Positions 1-9,758 of a stretch of 38,999 nucleotides of DNA are shown piece by piece. How positions within the stretch are numbered: position 1 is the stretch's first letter; the number at the start of each line of letters is the position of its first letter. The notes under the pieces were generated by a model. That model saw only the letters and a program-made list of their open reading frames with translations, was not told the origin of the DNA and did not search any database. The stretch is from Triparma columacea. Its lineage: Eukaryota > Sar > Bolidophyceae > Parmales > Triparmaceae. The position numbers were made by a program, and so were the translations under genes. The stretch is taken from assembly GCA_030267965.1 (NCBI GenBank), contig BRYA01000783.1, positions 3,248-42,246 of the forward strand, written 5' to 3'.

Positions 1-2180
1 GGTTTTAGATAATAAAAATTTTCCTCCCTCCTCCTCTTCTCTCCCCTAACTCTCTTCCCCCCAACTCCGTTGGTCCCCTCTATCTTACCTTACGTGTTCC
101 CACCTAATCCTCCCCCCCCCAAACTCCACCCATTCCCCCCCCCCAAGTTTCCCGTGCATAGCCGCGGTAACTATGGTTAACGCCGGGAAGTTCTGGAGTG
201 GGAACGTGAACAGGACTGCTAGGGAGTAGCATACTTGAACACTGGGGGAGAGAGGGTTTAGATATGGGAGGGGGGGGAGGGGGGATGTTTTAGATAATTC
301 CATCCCCATCCCTTACTGCAATCCCCCTCCTTTTTACCTCCTGCTTAACAAAAAAAGTTCCTAAAACCCTCCCCCTTCTTACCTTCTACTCCAATTCCCT
401 TTAGGTAAGCTCGCCGTAAGCACAACATGCACATCATCCCCAAAGCTCCACCAGCTCACCACCGCAAAGACCGCATAGAACGTGACAATGGATATAACAA
501 CTTTGACTAAAATCCCTTCGAAGTCCTTCTTTAATTTCGCGTCTTTACAAGCCGAATGTAGGGGTAGGATGAGCGTTATTAAACCCTCGAATAGCAGCAC
601 GCTCATACCTATGAAGAGGTACCACTGCGGTCTTATCGGTGAGAGTTCAAGCCTCCTCGAGACTCCTACTTCCGGGATTACGGAGGGGGGGGGGGGGAGG
701 ACGTCGTCGTCTGTATCTGAGGAGTTTTCAGGAGTCCTGAATAGCGCGTATATCGTGACTGTTATAAGTCCGTACGCGATCAAGCAGTTAGCTAGCATGT
801 TAGTTGAGCTGAGTTTGCTGATATCTTTAATCCAGCTGAGTGGGATCTGTGTGATTGCTACTAGACCTACGATTAAGTGGGGGGAGAGGGAGAGACCGAT
901 GGAGGAGAGGTTCGTGGAGATGAAGATGAAGTAGGTTAGGACTATACCGAACTGCTGGCACATTATCATCGCTAAGGGGGGTAAGTTGGGGGGAGGTTAG
1001 GGGAGGTAAGTGTGTTAGTGTGTTATAAAACCCTGTCCAACGCTCAAGTGTTACCCTCCATTTCAGTCTCCCCCCCCATCCCCCTTCCCTCCCTTCCTCC
1101 CCCTTAATACCGTTCTTTACCTTTAACCCCTTTCCCTTTTGTATCCCCGAGTGTATATTCCACAAGTCCTGCGAACGTAACGTCCCCATCACCCTCTTTT
1201 ATTTTCCTCCCCCCCTCCTCCTCATCCCCACCCTGTAGTAGTAATTCAACCTCTTCCCCATCATCATCTAACCCACCACCATACACCCCGATATCACGTT
1301 GTAATTCGATTCTTCTTTTAACCCATATTAAGTTCCTAGCGCTCCACAAGAAACCCCCCACACTAACCCCCAACATAGGTAGTGCGAACGCGTACCCAGC
1401 CGTGCTGAACCCGTGTGGGACGAAGAGGATGGCGGGGCCGATTATTCCTTTTATTAAGGATACTACTAATAATGGTCTTGTTAAACCAACGCTGACGGAG
1501 GGGGGGGGGGAGGGGGAGAGGAGAGGGGTGGTTGAATCTAAGGAATCTAATCTTGTGCCTGGTACTGAGACGGCGGAGTTTGAAGTTGAGGAGATGGAGT
1601 CGAAACTACCGTCCCCAGGTGCTGTGAAGAAGTCTACGTTCAGGACACCCGAGGGTTTTTTGGAGGGTGTGGGATGCCTGATACGGGAGAATGAGGAGGT
1701 TGAATTCACAGAGTTCTGAACGGTAGCTGAGTATATTGAGTTGAACCTACGGACGCTTTCGCGGACTTCTGAGGCTATGGAGGGGCCTAGTTTAACGCCG
1801 CCTTGGGGAACGGGGAGGAGAGGGGCACCTAAGAAGTTTGCAGTGAAGAGAACTCCAGGATCTGAGGATGAGAAGGTGTTGGTTGTTGTTGTTGTTGTGT
1901 TGTCACTCTTCTCGTTGTGTTGTATGTTGTGGTGTATGTTGTCGTGTATGTCGTCTCTTTGGGTTGACCCTCCTTTTGTAAGTTGAATAACTCTACCTTT
2001 ATTTATTGAGTATGATTTAGAAGCTGGATATGATCCTATTGTCCTTTGTACTAGAGATGAGGAGGATAGAGATGAGGATAGAGAGCCTGTTAAGGTTCCT
2101 TCTTGCGTATCATCTTGTTGTTGTTGTGTACCTTGTTGTTGTTGTATATTTGATGGAGAATTTGTTGGAGGGGTCGTCAT
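1..2180 (-). CDS. Amino acid/auxin permease family transporter (AAAP, SLC32/36/38-like), partial
   Basis: Multi-pass transporter expected to move neutral amino acids, probably with protons, across a vacuolar or plasma membrane; substrate and membrane are inferred from the family. Visible exons on the minus strand are 2180-1121, 971-383 and 241-about 89. They join in phase through GTAAAG and GTAAGA donors and C-rich acceptors. The first about 210 residues are hydrophilic, with Gln- and Ser-rich stretches. The first membrane segment follows, with the family-like motif GIIGPAILFVPHGF, then a loop ending FAGLVEYTLGD. Exon 2 begins MIMCQQFGIVLTYFIFI and holds several membrane helices. Exon 3 contains CYSLAVLFTFPLQNFPAL, which resembles a later AAAP helix. 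After a further donor near position 88 the gene runs off the left edge, so the C-terminus is missing. It is head to head with the LRR gene at 2488. Family assignment is good; exon ends are approximate. Confidence 0.8.
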
Positions 2181-2487
2181 TATGAGGAGGAGATTTGGAT
2201 TTATAAAGTGGAACTAGACGATATAGTGGAGATTATTGATGACAATGAGGTGATGATAACGATGAGATGATGACGATGACAATGATGTACTTAAGATGAT
2301 GAAATTGATGATGAAAATTATGTAAATGTCAAAAATTATACAGGATCACTCCAAAAAAAGAAATTTGGGAGGGAGGATAGGTCTTTGGTCAAACTGGATC
2401 TAGTTCAAGCGCTAACAATCCTACTACTTTCATCCTTCCCGAATCCTTCCCGAATCATTCCCATATCCTTCCAAAATCCTTCTCGAA
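2181..2487. promoter_or_regulatory. Shared divergent promoter region, permease / LRR gene 1
   Basis: These 307 bp separate the start codons of two divergent genes and hold no credible ORF. The half next to the permease is rich in GAT/ATG triplets. The half next to the LRR gene is pyrimidine-rich and repeats CCTTCCCGAATC-like words. The words CAAGCGCTA and CAATCCTACTACTTT recur just upstream of LRR gene 2, so this proximal piece belongs to the conserved LRR-family upstream region. No TATA box is obvious. Confidence 0.45.
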
Positions 2488-4011
2488 ATGCCCAAATCAG
2501 CAGTATACTCTGGCAAAGAGAGATTCGATTATGATCGTGAACTCACAGAGGTGACTTTTGCAAAGGGAGTGACAACAATTGGCTATAACGCCTTCAGGGG
2601 GTGCTCCTCCCTCGTAGCCTTCACAATCCCAGAAGGAGTGACGATGATTGGCAATCACGCCTTCAGAGGATGCTCCTCCCTCACGGCCATCACCATCCCG
2701 GATGGAGCCACGGAGATTGGCGCTTACGCCTTCGAAGAATGCTCCTCCCTCACGGCCGTCACCATCCCGGACGGAGTGACATCGATTGGCTACGGCGCCT
2801 TCAAGGAATGCTCCTCCCTCGCAGCCATCACAATCCCGGAAAGAGTGAAGTCGATTGGCACATTCGCCTTCCAAGGATGCTCCTCCCTCACTGCCATCAC
2901 CATCCTGGACGGAGTGACAACGATTGAAAGGGGTGCCTTCAGAAGATGCTCCTCCCTCGCAGCCATCACCATCCCGGACACAGTGACGTCGATTGGTGAT
3001 TGCGCCTTCGAATTATGCTCCTCCCTCAAGGCCTTCACAATCCCGGACTCAGTGACGTCGATTGGCTATGATGCCTTTAGGGGATGCTCCTCTCTCACAG
3101 CCATCACAATCCCGGACGGAGTGACGTCGATTGGCAATAGCGCCTTCTACGGATGCTCCTCCCTCGCAGCTATCACAATCCCGGACTCTGTGATGACGAT
3201 TAGCTATTCCGCCTTCGAAGAATGCTCCTCCCTCACAGCCATCACCATCCCAGAAGGAGTGACGGAGATTGGCAATCGCGCCTTCGAAGAATGCTCCTCC
3301 CTTACAGCCATCACCATCCCAGAAGGAGTGACAACGATTTGCGAACGCGCCTTCGTTGGATGCTCCTCCCTCACAGCCATCACCATCCCGGAAGGAGTGA
3401 CGACAATTGGGGGTGCCGCTTTCTGGAGATGCTCCTCCCTCGCAGCCATCACCATCCCGGGCTCAGTGACGATGATTGCCAATGGCGCCTTCCAGAAATG
3501 CTCCTCCCTAACGGCCATCACAATCCCAGATGGAGTTACGATGATTGGCAATTACGCCTTCTGGTATTGCACCACCCTCGCAACCATCACCATCCCGGAC
3601 GAAGTTACAAAGATTGGCTATCAAGCCTTCCAAGGATGCTCCTCCCTCGCAGCCATCACAATTCCAGACTCTGTGACGTCGATTGGCGAAGAAGCCTTCG
3701 AAAGATGCACCGCTCTGACGAGACTCAGTTTATCTCCTGCCGTCTCTGTCGGTCCAAACTGCTTCTCAGACTGCACTGCCCTAATCACTGCCGCTGCCCA
3801 TCAAAATATGCCGAGTGTCGAGGCCCTTCTCCACTCTAGGTGGCACGGCATACGTGAACGCGTCACAGTTCTGTTCTGCCTCAAGATACTTTTTACGGAC
3901 CAAAAAAAGAGGAAGCGACTGGACGGAGGTGAAGCGCAAACACTTGGGGTAACCGCAATACGCAAGAGGCTCCCGAAAGTTATGTGGAGAGTTATTCTGG
4001 AATTTCTATAA
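2488..4011 (+). CDS. BspA-type leucine-rich-repeat protein (LRR_5), paralogue 1
   Basis: A 507-residue, single-exon protein made almost entirely of 23-residue repeats of the pattern IPxGVTxIGxxAFxxCSSLxAIT, the BspA/Treponema-type LRR that builds a curved solenoid for protein binding. I count about 18 units between residues about 15 and 420. The last units read CTALTRLSLSPAVSVG. A non-repeat C-terminal domain of about 85 residues follows, ending RLPKVMWRVILEFL; all four paralogues here share it. There is no signal peptide or membrane helix, so a cytosolic or nuclear protein is likely. The start is chosen because paralogues begin with the same MPxSAVYSG. The 69-nt repeat unit keeps other frames open on both strands, and those ORFs are artefacts. 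Specific function is unknown. Confidence 0.9.
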   Translation: MPKSAVYSGKERFDYDRELTEVTFAKGVTTIGYNAFRGCSSLVAFTIPEGVTMIGNHAFRGCSSLTAITIPDGATEIGAYAFEECSSLTAVTIPDGVTSIGYGAFKECSSLAAITIPERVKSIGTFAFQGCSSLTAITILDGVTTIERGAFRRCSSLAAITIPDTVTSIGDCAFELCSSLKAFTIPDSVTSIGYDAFRGCSSLTAITIPDGVTSIGNSAFYGCSSLAAITIPDSVMTISYSAFEECSSLTAITIPEGVTEIGNRAFEECSSLTAITIPEGVTTICERAFVGCSSLTAITIPEGVTTIGGAAFWRCSSLAAITIPGSVTMIANGAFQKCSSLTAITIPDGVTMIGNYAFWYCTTLATITIPDEVTKIGYQAFQGCSSLAAITIPDSVTSIGEEAFERCTALTRLSLSPAVSVGPNCFSDCTALITAAAHQNMPSVEALLHSRWHGIRERVTVLFCLKILFTDQKKRKRLDGGEAQTLGVTAIRKRLPKVMWRVILEFL

Positions 4012-4127
4012 TTCTAAAGTCTCTGATTAACGGCATGCAGAAGAAATATTGAATCGCGTTTAAATTAAGTAAAGCAATTTTTATCACGCAATCAACTAGT
4101 ATTCGACTCTTTTTCCTCTTATAGGTA

Positions 4128-5357
4128 TCACCACTCCAATCCACCCTTACCTCTCATTTCGCTACTTTCGCTGTACAGGCCACTCCAAAATCTTCGGAAA
4201 GCAACAAAGGGTCCATCTCCTGTGACTAGATTCATGGTTTTGGCGTACACCTTGTTCTCCCAGACGCCCCTGTCCTGTTCCAATGCGTGCGCCGATAACG
4301 TCGCAAAGACTCTGACCATTAAGGTTGGAACGTACCACGGCGCAAACCAGTGGTTTTCAACGTGCTGTTTGAACGGCTCCAAGGGAAGATTGGTCATGAA
4401 CATTCTCATTTCTCCCACTGGAGTTCTGATGCTGAACGAGATGTTACCCGGGCCTTCGAAGGTGACTGTTGTCAGAATCGAGTCGAGTATCATCGCTGCG
4501 AAGGGAATGTGATTCCGGAACGAGACTGGGCCGATGAAAAGATCGTTCATTTGTTCAGTGAAAAAACACTTGTGTTTCTCTTTGCTGTCTTCTTCTGGAT
4601 ACTTTTGGGTGATAACGTGGTTGCATGACACTAGTTTATTCAAGAAGGGGATTGGAAGAGGCCCGTGGAGTGTTTGGAAATGGTACGGGTCTGCGCTGTT
4701 CTCGCACATTTCTGCTATGTGCTGATTGAACGTGTTCTGCTTCACGCACCGCAGCGACATGCCCTTCGGCAGTATGTCTGAATGCACGTCGGGGAACCAC
4801 AGGGGCGGGCGATCTTCGGCATCGTACCACATCCACACCATCTCTCCAATTACTTGGTGGAAAAAAGTCTCCGTCTTGCACTTCTTTGGAACCATCTTCA
4901 TCTTGCTGTAAGGGATCACCACCGCTTCGCCAGCGGCGTTCATTTCCCAGCCGTGGAAGGGGCACCTTATGTTGTCGCCAACCACCGTGCCGCCGACGCC
5001 GAGATGAGCTCCAAGATGGGGGCAGTGGGCCTTCATCAGGCTGACTTCACCGCTTTTTTTCCCCATGAAGCACACCATGTCCAAGCCTAGGGCTGAAATC
5101 GAATGGACGGCACCGCCTCTGACGTCCGATAAATTGCACACGTGGTACCATCCATTGGGAAATGGCGGAGGGAAGTTTGCCCGGCGTAGTCTCCTGTACC
5201 TAGAGGATGTCGGATCATGGGTTTTGGGAGATTTGGGTGCAGAAACTGAACGTCCATAAAGAAAAACAATGCAAACGATTACAGCGCTCAGTACCAGCGA
5301 CGTGACGGTGTATGGCGTTCCCAAAATTAATACTGTCGGGCTGATGTCGGGCAGCAT
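4128..5357 (-). CDS. Rieske [2Fe-2S] oxygenase, Neverland/DAF-36 (cholesterol 7-desaturase)-like
   Basis: A 409-residue, single-exon, membrane-anchored Rieske non-haem iron oxygenase. Residues about 16-35 form a hydrophobic N-terminal anchor. The Rieske cluster ligands are clear: C112 and H114 in CPHLGAHLG and C132 and H135 in CPFHGW. The mononuclear iron site appears as N220-x2-D223-x2-H226-x4-H231 in ENSADPYHFQTLH. An anchor, the PHLGAHL form of the first Rieske box and an EN.AD..H...LH catalytic box are features of the Neverland/DAF-36 sterol C7-desaturases. Related plant and algal Rieske enzymes (PAO, TIC55, CAO) are the main alternative. The substrate is inferred to be a sterol and is not proven. 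The gene sits between LRR paralogues 1 and 2 and is divergent from paralogue 2, sharing 306 bp. The start at 5357 is the only one that includes the anchor. Confidence 0.85.
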   Translation of the reverse strand: MLPDISPTVLILGTPYTVTSLVLSAVIVCIVFLYGRSVSAPKSPKTHDPTSSRYRRLRRANFPPPFPNGWYHVCNLSDVRGGAVHSISALGLDMVCFMGKKSGEVSLMKAHCPHLGAHLGVGGTVVGDNIRCPFHGWEMNAAGEAVVIPYSKMKMVPKKCKTETFFHQVIGEMVWMWYDAEDRPPLWFPDVHSDILPKGMSLRCVKQNTFNQHIAEMCENSADPYHFQTLHGPLPIPFLNKLVSCNHVITQKYPEEDSKEKHKCFFTEQMNDLFIGPVSFRNHIPFAAMILDSILTTVTFEGPGNISFSIRTPVGEMRMFMTNLPLEPFKQHVENHWFAPWYVPTLMVRVFATLSAHALEQDRGVWENKVYAKTMNLVTGDGPFVAFRRFWSGLYSESSEMRGKGGLEW

Positions 5358-5663
5358 GGAAGAATATGCCTATAATTGGGGCTTTTTGGGAAATAAAAGA
5401 TTTGGGCTTTCTGGCAAGAAAAGCTGTTATAGCTGTTATAGGCTTATTATATGCTGTAGATACTTTTTACGACTCTTCACAATACCAACAACGATACTTA
5501 CCTACATCATAAGCAAATACATTGTAGTTTTAGCTCAAATTTGGTCCCCAAAAAACTACATCGTCCAAACTACCTAACTTTCAATCTCCTCCTCTCCATC
5601 TAAACATTCACGCCATATCCTAGCTCAAGCGCTATCAATCCTACTACTTTCGTCCTCCCCTAG
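5358..5663. promoter_or_regulatory. Divergent promoter region, Rieske gene / LRR gene 2, with conserved LRR-family upstream module
   Basis: This region is homologous to the upstream regions of LRR paralogues 3 and 4 on the minus strand. Shared words in order are GGCAAGAAA, CTCTTCACAATAC, TTTGGTCCCCAAAAA, ACATCG, TTTCAATCTCCTCCTCTCC and CATTCACGCCATA. Retention of over 200 bp in three copies means either recent duplication or conserved control elements. There is no ORF of note. Confidence 0.6.
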
Positions 5664-7631
5664 ATGCCCACCTCAGCAGTGTACTCTGGAGAAGAGAGCT
5701 TCAGAGACAATGATGAACTCACGGAAGTGACTTTTGCAGAGGGAGTCACGACAATTGGCAAGTACGCCTTCAGGGAATGCTCCTCCCTCGCAGCCATTAC
5801 AATCCCAGACACAGTGACAACGATTAGCAAGGGCGCCTTCTACAGATGCCCCTCCCTCACGGCCATCACAATCCCAGACGGAGTGACGATGATAAGCCAT
5901 TACGCCTTCTACAAATGCTCCTCCCTCGCAGCCATCACAATCCCAGACTCAGTGAATGCGATTGGCGATGGCGCATTCAGGGGATGCTCCTCCCTCACGG
6001 CTATCACCATCCCTGATGGAGTGAGGATGATTGGCGATGAAACCTTCTTGGAATGCTCCTCCCTCATTGCCATCACCATCCTTGACGGAGTGACGACAAT
6101 TGGCAAGTACGCCTTCTTCAAATGCTCCTCCCTCGCAGCCATCACAATCCCAGACTCAGTGAATGCGATTGGCGATGGCGCCTTCAGGGGATGCTCCTCC
6201 ATCACGGCTATCACCATCCCTGACGGAGTGACGACAATTGGCAAACGCGCCTTCGAAGGATGCTCCTCCCTCACGGCCATCACCATCCCGGACGGAGTGA
6301 CAACGATTGACAATGGCACCTTCGACGGATGCTCCTCCCTCACGGCCATCACCATCCCGGACGGAGTGACAACGATTGGCAGTTTCGCCTTCAGGGTATG
6401 CTCCTCCCTCATGGCCATCAGCATCCCGGACGGAGTGACGACAATTGACCGGGGTGCCTTCGAAGGGTGCTCCTCCCTCGCAGCCATCACAATCCCGGAC
6501 TCTGTGACGACGATTGACAATTACGCCTTTGAAGGATGCTCCTCCCTCGCAGCCATCAGAATCCCGGACTCTGTGATGACGATAAGTGATAGCGCCTTCC
6601 ACGGATGCTCCTCCCTCACGGCCGTCACAATCCCGGACGGAGTGACGATGATTGCCTATCGCGCCTTCTGGGGATGCTCCTCCCTCGCAGCCATCACAAT
6701 CCCAGAGGGAGTGACGTCGATTGGCAATTCCACCTTCTACGAGTGCTCCTCACTCGCAGCCATCACAATCCCGGACGGAGTGACGTCGATTGGCAATGAG
6801 GCCTTCAGGGAATGCTCTTCCCTCGCAGCCATCATAATCCCGGACGGATTGATGTCGATCGGCGTTAGCGCCTTCGAAGGATGCTCCTCCCTCGCAGCCA
6901 TCACAATCCCGGACGGAGTGACGACAATTGGCAAACGCGCCTTCTACGGATGCTCCTCCCTCGCAGCCATCACTATCCCGGAAGGAGTGACAGAGATTGG
7001 CGATCACGCTTTCTGCGGATGCTCCTCCCTCGCAGCCATCACAATCCCGGATGGAGTGACAGAGATTTGCTTTGCCGCCTTCTTCGAATGCTCCTCCCTC
7101 GCAGCCATCACAATCTCAGAAGGAGTGACAACGATTCACAATGGCGCCTTCGCGAGATGCTCCGCCCTCGCAGCCATCACAATCCCAGACACAGTGACGT
7201 CGATTGGCGATCACACCTTCAGCGGATGCTTCTCCCTCGCAGCAATCTCAATCCCGAACGGAGTGACGACGATTGGGAAAAGAGCCTTCACGGAATGCTC
7301 CGCCCTGACGCGACTCAGGTTATCTCCTGCCGTCTCCATCGGTGAAGACTGCTTCCTCAACTGCACTGCCCTTATTTCTGCCGCTGCCCATCAAAATATG
7401 TCGACTGTCGAGGATCTCCTCCATTCTAGGTGGCACCGCTTACGTGAACGCGTCGCCGTTCTGTCATGCCTCAAGACACCCTGGGATGACGACATTGAGA
7501 ACCAGCCTAGATCGGATAAGCCGAAGCTGAACTCGCACCTAGACGGAGATGAAGTGGTCTCGCTTCAGGGAATTAAGGCACGCAAGAGGCTCCCGAAGGT
7601 TATGTGGAGAGTTATTCTGGAATTTGTATAA
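5664..7631 (+). CDS. BspA-type leucine-rich-repeat protein (LRR_5), paralogue 2
   Basis: A 655-residue, single-exon protein and the longest of the four LRR paralogues, with about 24 units of the 23-residue IPDGVTTIG..AF..CSSLAAIT repeat. It starts MPTSAVYSGEES like its relatives. It ends with the same C-terminal domain (LLHSRWHRLRERVAVLSCLK, later RLPKVMWRVILEF), with extra residues between those two blocks. Two units carrying the uncommon SVNAIGDGAF text lie exactly three repeats apart (near 5953 and 6160), which indicates an internal three-unit duplication. One unit carries CPSL and others CSAL or CFSL. The 3' flank (TAACTCTGAAGTCACTG, then ACGGCATGCAGAA) matches that of the other copies. 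It is probably a cytosolic binding scaffold. Partners are unknown. Confidence 0.9.
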   Translation: MPTSAVYSGEESFRDNDELTEVTFAEGVTTIGKYAFRECSSLAAITIPDTVTTISKGAFYRCPSLTAITIPDGVTMISHYAFYKCSSLAAITIPDSVNAIGDGAFRGCSSLTAITIPDGVRMIGDETFLECSSLIAITILDGVTTIGKYAFFKCSSLAAITIPDSVNAIGDGAFRGCSSITAITIPDGVTTIGKRAFEGCSSLTAITIPDGVTTIDNGTFDGCSSLTAITIPDGVTTIGSFAFRVCSSLMAISIPDGVTTIDRGAFEGCSSLAAITIPDSVTTIDNYAFEGCSSLAAIRIPDSVMTISDSAFHGCSSLTAVTIPDGVTMIAYRAFWGCSSLAAITIPEGVTSIGNSTFYECSSLAAITIPDGVTSIGNEAFRECSSLAAIIIPDGLMSIGVSAFEGCSSLAAITIPDGVTTIGKRAFYGCSSLAAITIPEGVTEIGDHAFCGCSSLAAITIPDGVTEICFAAFFECSSLAAITISEGVTTIHNGAFARCSALAAITIPDTVTSIGDHTFSGCFSLAAISIPNGVTTIGKRAFTECSALTRLRLSPAVSIGEDCFLNCTALISAAAHQNMSTVEDLLHSRWHRLRERVAVLSCLKTPWDDDIENQPRSDKPKLNSHLDGDEVVSLQGIKARKRLPKVMWRVILEFV

Positions 7632-7844
7632 CTCTGAAGTCACTGTTTAACGGCATGCAGAAAGGTCCCGAAATATTTACGAACAACGATTTCTATTTCC
7701 ATTTACGAACAAACGTTTTCTTTTTTGGAGACTCCAAAAACCCTCAAAAATGATTATTTTAACCCTACACGCATACACACAAACACACGCACACACACAC
7801 ACGATGGAAAACACTTCTTACACTCCCACCGAATCTCTCCTTCT
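7632..7844. other. Intergenic region between convergent genes, with CA microsatellite
   Basis: This is 3' flank shared by LRR gene 2 (+) and the methyltransferase gene (-). A CA-rich microsatellite lies at about 7773-7803. A short direct repeat, ATTTACGAACAA, occurs near 7676 and 7701. I see no gene. Confidence 0.5.
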
Positions 7845-8811
7845 TCACTTCTTCACAATCGTCATGCGAAAGGTGTTGCTGGGCATGACCCTGTTGCCGT
7901 TCTCATCAATCTCTGAGTACTTGTCGATGTTGTCCCAGAACGCCTTCTCAGCGACGTCCCAACCGTCAAGCTCGTCGAGCTTGTCGCGGAGCAGGAGCGT
8001 GCCAACCTTGAACTGGAAATCGCGCTCGTTTCCGAGGTCAAAGGGATAACTGGATGTGGTCTGGGTGATCTTGCTCTTGTCGAACCCAGCCTCGACGATT
8101 AGGCTCTCGAACAGCCCAGGCTCGCTCAGGGACATTGGGTTGAGTGGAGGAGGAGGAGGAGCCTCGCCGATGACCTCAGTCATGATGTCCCTCGAGATCT
8201 TAAGGATGTCAACATTGTCCCATGTCGTGGCAACGAGAACGCCGCCGTCCTTCAAAATCCTGCGGGTCTCCTGCAACGCCTTGACCTTGTCCTCGGGGAA
8301 CATGTAACCATAGCAGCACGTGACGATGTCAACGCTGGAGTCCTCAAAATCTTTCATGTCCTGAGCATCCATCCAGGATGCAGTCATATTCGGAACGTCC
8401 GCGGCAGCAACCCCAGCCTTCGCTACCATATCCTCTGAGAAGTCAGTACTGAAAACCGTAGCATCAGGCAAAGCCTTCGCGATGGTTAGAGCAGGCTCCC
8501 CCATACCAGAGGCAACATCGACAATCTTGTCTCCAGCCTTTGCGACCTTAAGGACCTCATCGACCATGATAGGCCAAGGACCTGCGGGGTGCTTATGCTG
8601 GTTCGCCATCTTGGAGTATACGGCAGCCATCTATATGGGGGGAGGGAGTTGAGGGATGTGAAAGTTAGTTGAGAGAGACGGACCCACGAAGAATGGGAAT
8701 AAATCAAGGCCTCACCTCCGCATCAAAAACAGGTGCTGGTGACGAGAACTGACGCTTGGTAAGAAGGCGCACAGATTGGCAAATCAGCCGAGAATTCCTC
8801 GTCAACATCAT
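7845..8811 (-). CDS. SAM-dependent class I methyltransferase, probably mitochondrial
   Basis: Two exons: 8811-8716 and 8630-7845, with an 84-nt intron (GTGAGG...ATATAG, phase 0), giving 293 residues. Exon 1 encodes 32 residues with many Arg/Lys/Ser, no acidic residue before the last few, and a QFSS end typical of a mitochondrial presequence cleavage area. Exon 2 is the enzyme. Motif I is VDVASGMGEPALTIA (residues about 69-83) and binds S-adenosylmethionine. It is followed by FSTDFSED, MDAQDM, a CCYGYMFPEDK segment and LKDGGVLVATTW, the order seen in UbiE/Methyltransf_11-type enzymes. The substrate is not identifiable; a quinone or small-molecule acceptor is possible. An exon 2-only reading from the ATG at 8630 would lose the targeting sequence. 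The gene is divergent from the small acidic protein gene. Confidence 0.82.
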
Positions 8812-8916
8812 GTTAAATATGGTAAAAATGTGTCTTCAATCAATTTTCTCAAATTTGTGACTGTATATAATCATTTTTACCCCACAAATACACCCACACC
8901 CACACACACACACGCA
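8812..8916. promoter_or_regulatory. Short divergent promoter, methyltransferase / acidic protein
   Basis: This spacer of about 105 bp is AT-rich near the methyltransferase start and then becomes a CA-rich microsatellite at about 8890-8915 before the plus-strand gene. GTATATAATC at about 8873 is a possible TATA-like element for the plus gene. Confidence 0.35.
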
Positions 8917-9432
8917 ATGCAACCCTCCTTATCCTCTTCCCTTTCATCCTCTCCCCCCCTCCCCCCCTCCTCCAATCTCCTTCCTCTCTTATCCTTCTCA
9001 CTCCGTCACAGTGGTACAATGTCTGAACCAGAGGGCTCCCTAGCATCGATAAGGGCGGCATTTCTTTCCCTAAGGAAGTTAGCCCCCGCTGAAGTCATGG
9101 ATGTAAAGAAGTACGACTATGATTCATACAACCATAGTTCATCAGACGACGAGTACAGTGACAGTGATACAGAAATTCTCGAAAGGATTACATTCAACGC
9201 TACCTTCACCGTCTCAGGGTCCGTCGGCGAGGAATCGTCAGAAGACTATGAAAGGTTCTTAAGACAGGCTGTATTCCCAGGTAGGAATGTTAGGGATATC
9301 AATAGGGCTAGTTCAAAGTGGAGGGAATTCGTGGGGGACGCTGTTAGGAGAGCGGAGGGGGTTAGAGAGGCTTTAAGAATCATGGAGAAGAAGAAGGGGG
9401 GAAATAAGAAGGGGGAGGAGAGGGGGGAATAA
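8917..9432 (+). CDS. Hypothetical acidic/basic small protein
   Basis: I do not recognise this family. The frame is open from an ATG at 8917 (172 residues) and again from 9019 (137 residues, MSEPEGSLASIRAAF). The shorter form looks more protein-like. The upstream 34 residues are Ser/Pro/Leu-rich, have no acidic residues, and could be either leader sequence or translated UTR. The body has an acidic serine-rich stretch (SSSDDEYSDSDTE), a folded-looking middle (ERITFNATFTVSG) and a helical C-terminal part (SSKWREFVGDAVRRAEGVREAL) ending in a Lys/Gly/Glu-rich tail. No introns, signal peptide or membrane helix are clear. Confidence 0.5.
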   Translation: MQPSLSSSLSSSPPLPPSSNLLPLLSFSLRHSGTMSEPEGSLASIRAAFLSLRKLAPAEVMDVKKYDYDSYNHSSSDDEYSDSDTEILERITFNATFTVSGSVGEESSEDYERFLRQAVFPGRNVRDINRASSKWREFVGDAVRRAEGVREALRIMEKKKGGNKKGEERGE

Positions 9433-9758
9433 GGGAAAGAAGAAGGGCCAGGGGGAATGTTATGTTGTTGTTGAGGTTTTAAAAACTTGCGAATTTTCTC
9501 ATATTATCGTCGTCTAAGTAGTGCCATACTCATAAATGACGATAGTTTTAAATTGACCTTTGAACATGAGTATGCTAAACTTTGCATCTTCTCTTCCACG
9601 GATCCCTCTCCTCCCCCCAGCTCCAATTCCCCCATGTGGTTTTGAGGTTTGTTGGGGATCCAAAAAAGAAAAAGTTTGTTCGTAAATTGCAAAAGAAAGC
9701 GTTATTCGTGAATATTGCGGGATCTCTTCTGCGTGCCGTTCAACAGTGACTTTAGAGA
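9433..9758. other. Intergenic region between convergent genes
   Basis: No convincing gene is present. The right end (about 9680-9758) is the 3' flank of LRR paralogue 3 and matches the flanks after paralogues 1 and 2 (on the minus strand: TAAAGTCACTG, CGGCACGCAGAAG, AATATTCACGAATAACG). Confidence 0.4.

Noticed and set aside
2497..3839. Long ORFs on the opposite strand and other frames within the LRR genes (likewise in 5664-7631 and 9759-10661)
   Set aside because: The 69-nt repeat is a multiple of three and free of stops in several frames, so shadows stay open. Their products are low-complexity His/Arg repeats without relation to the conserved starts and C-terminal domains.
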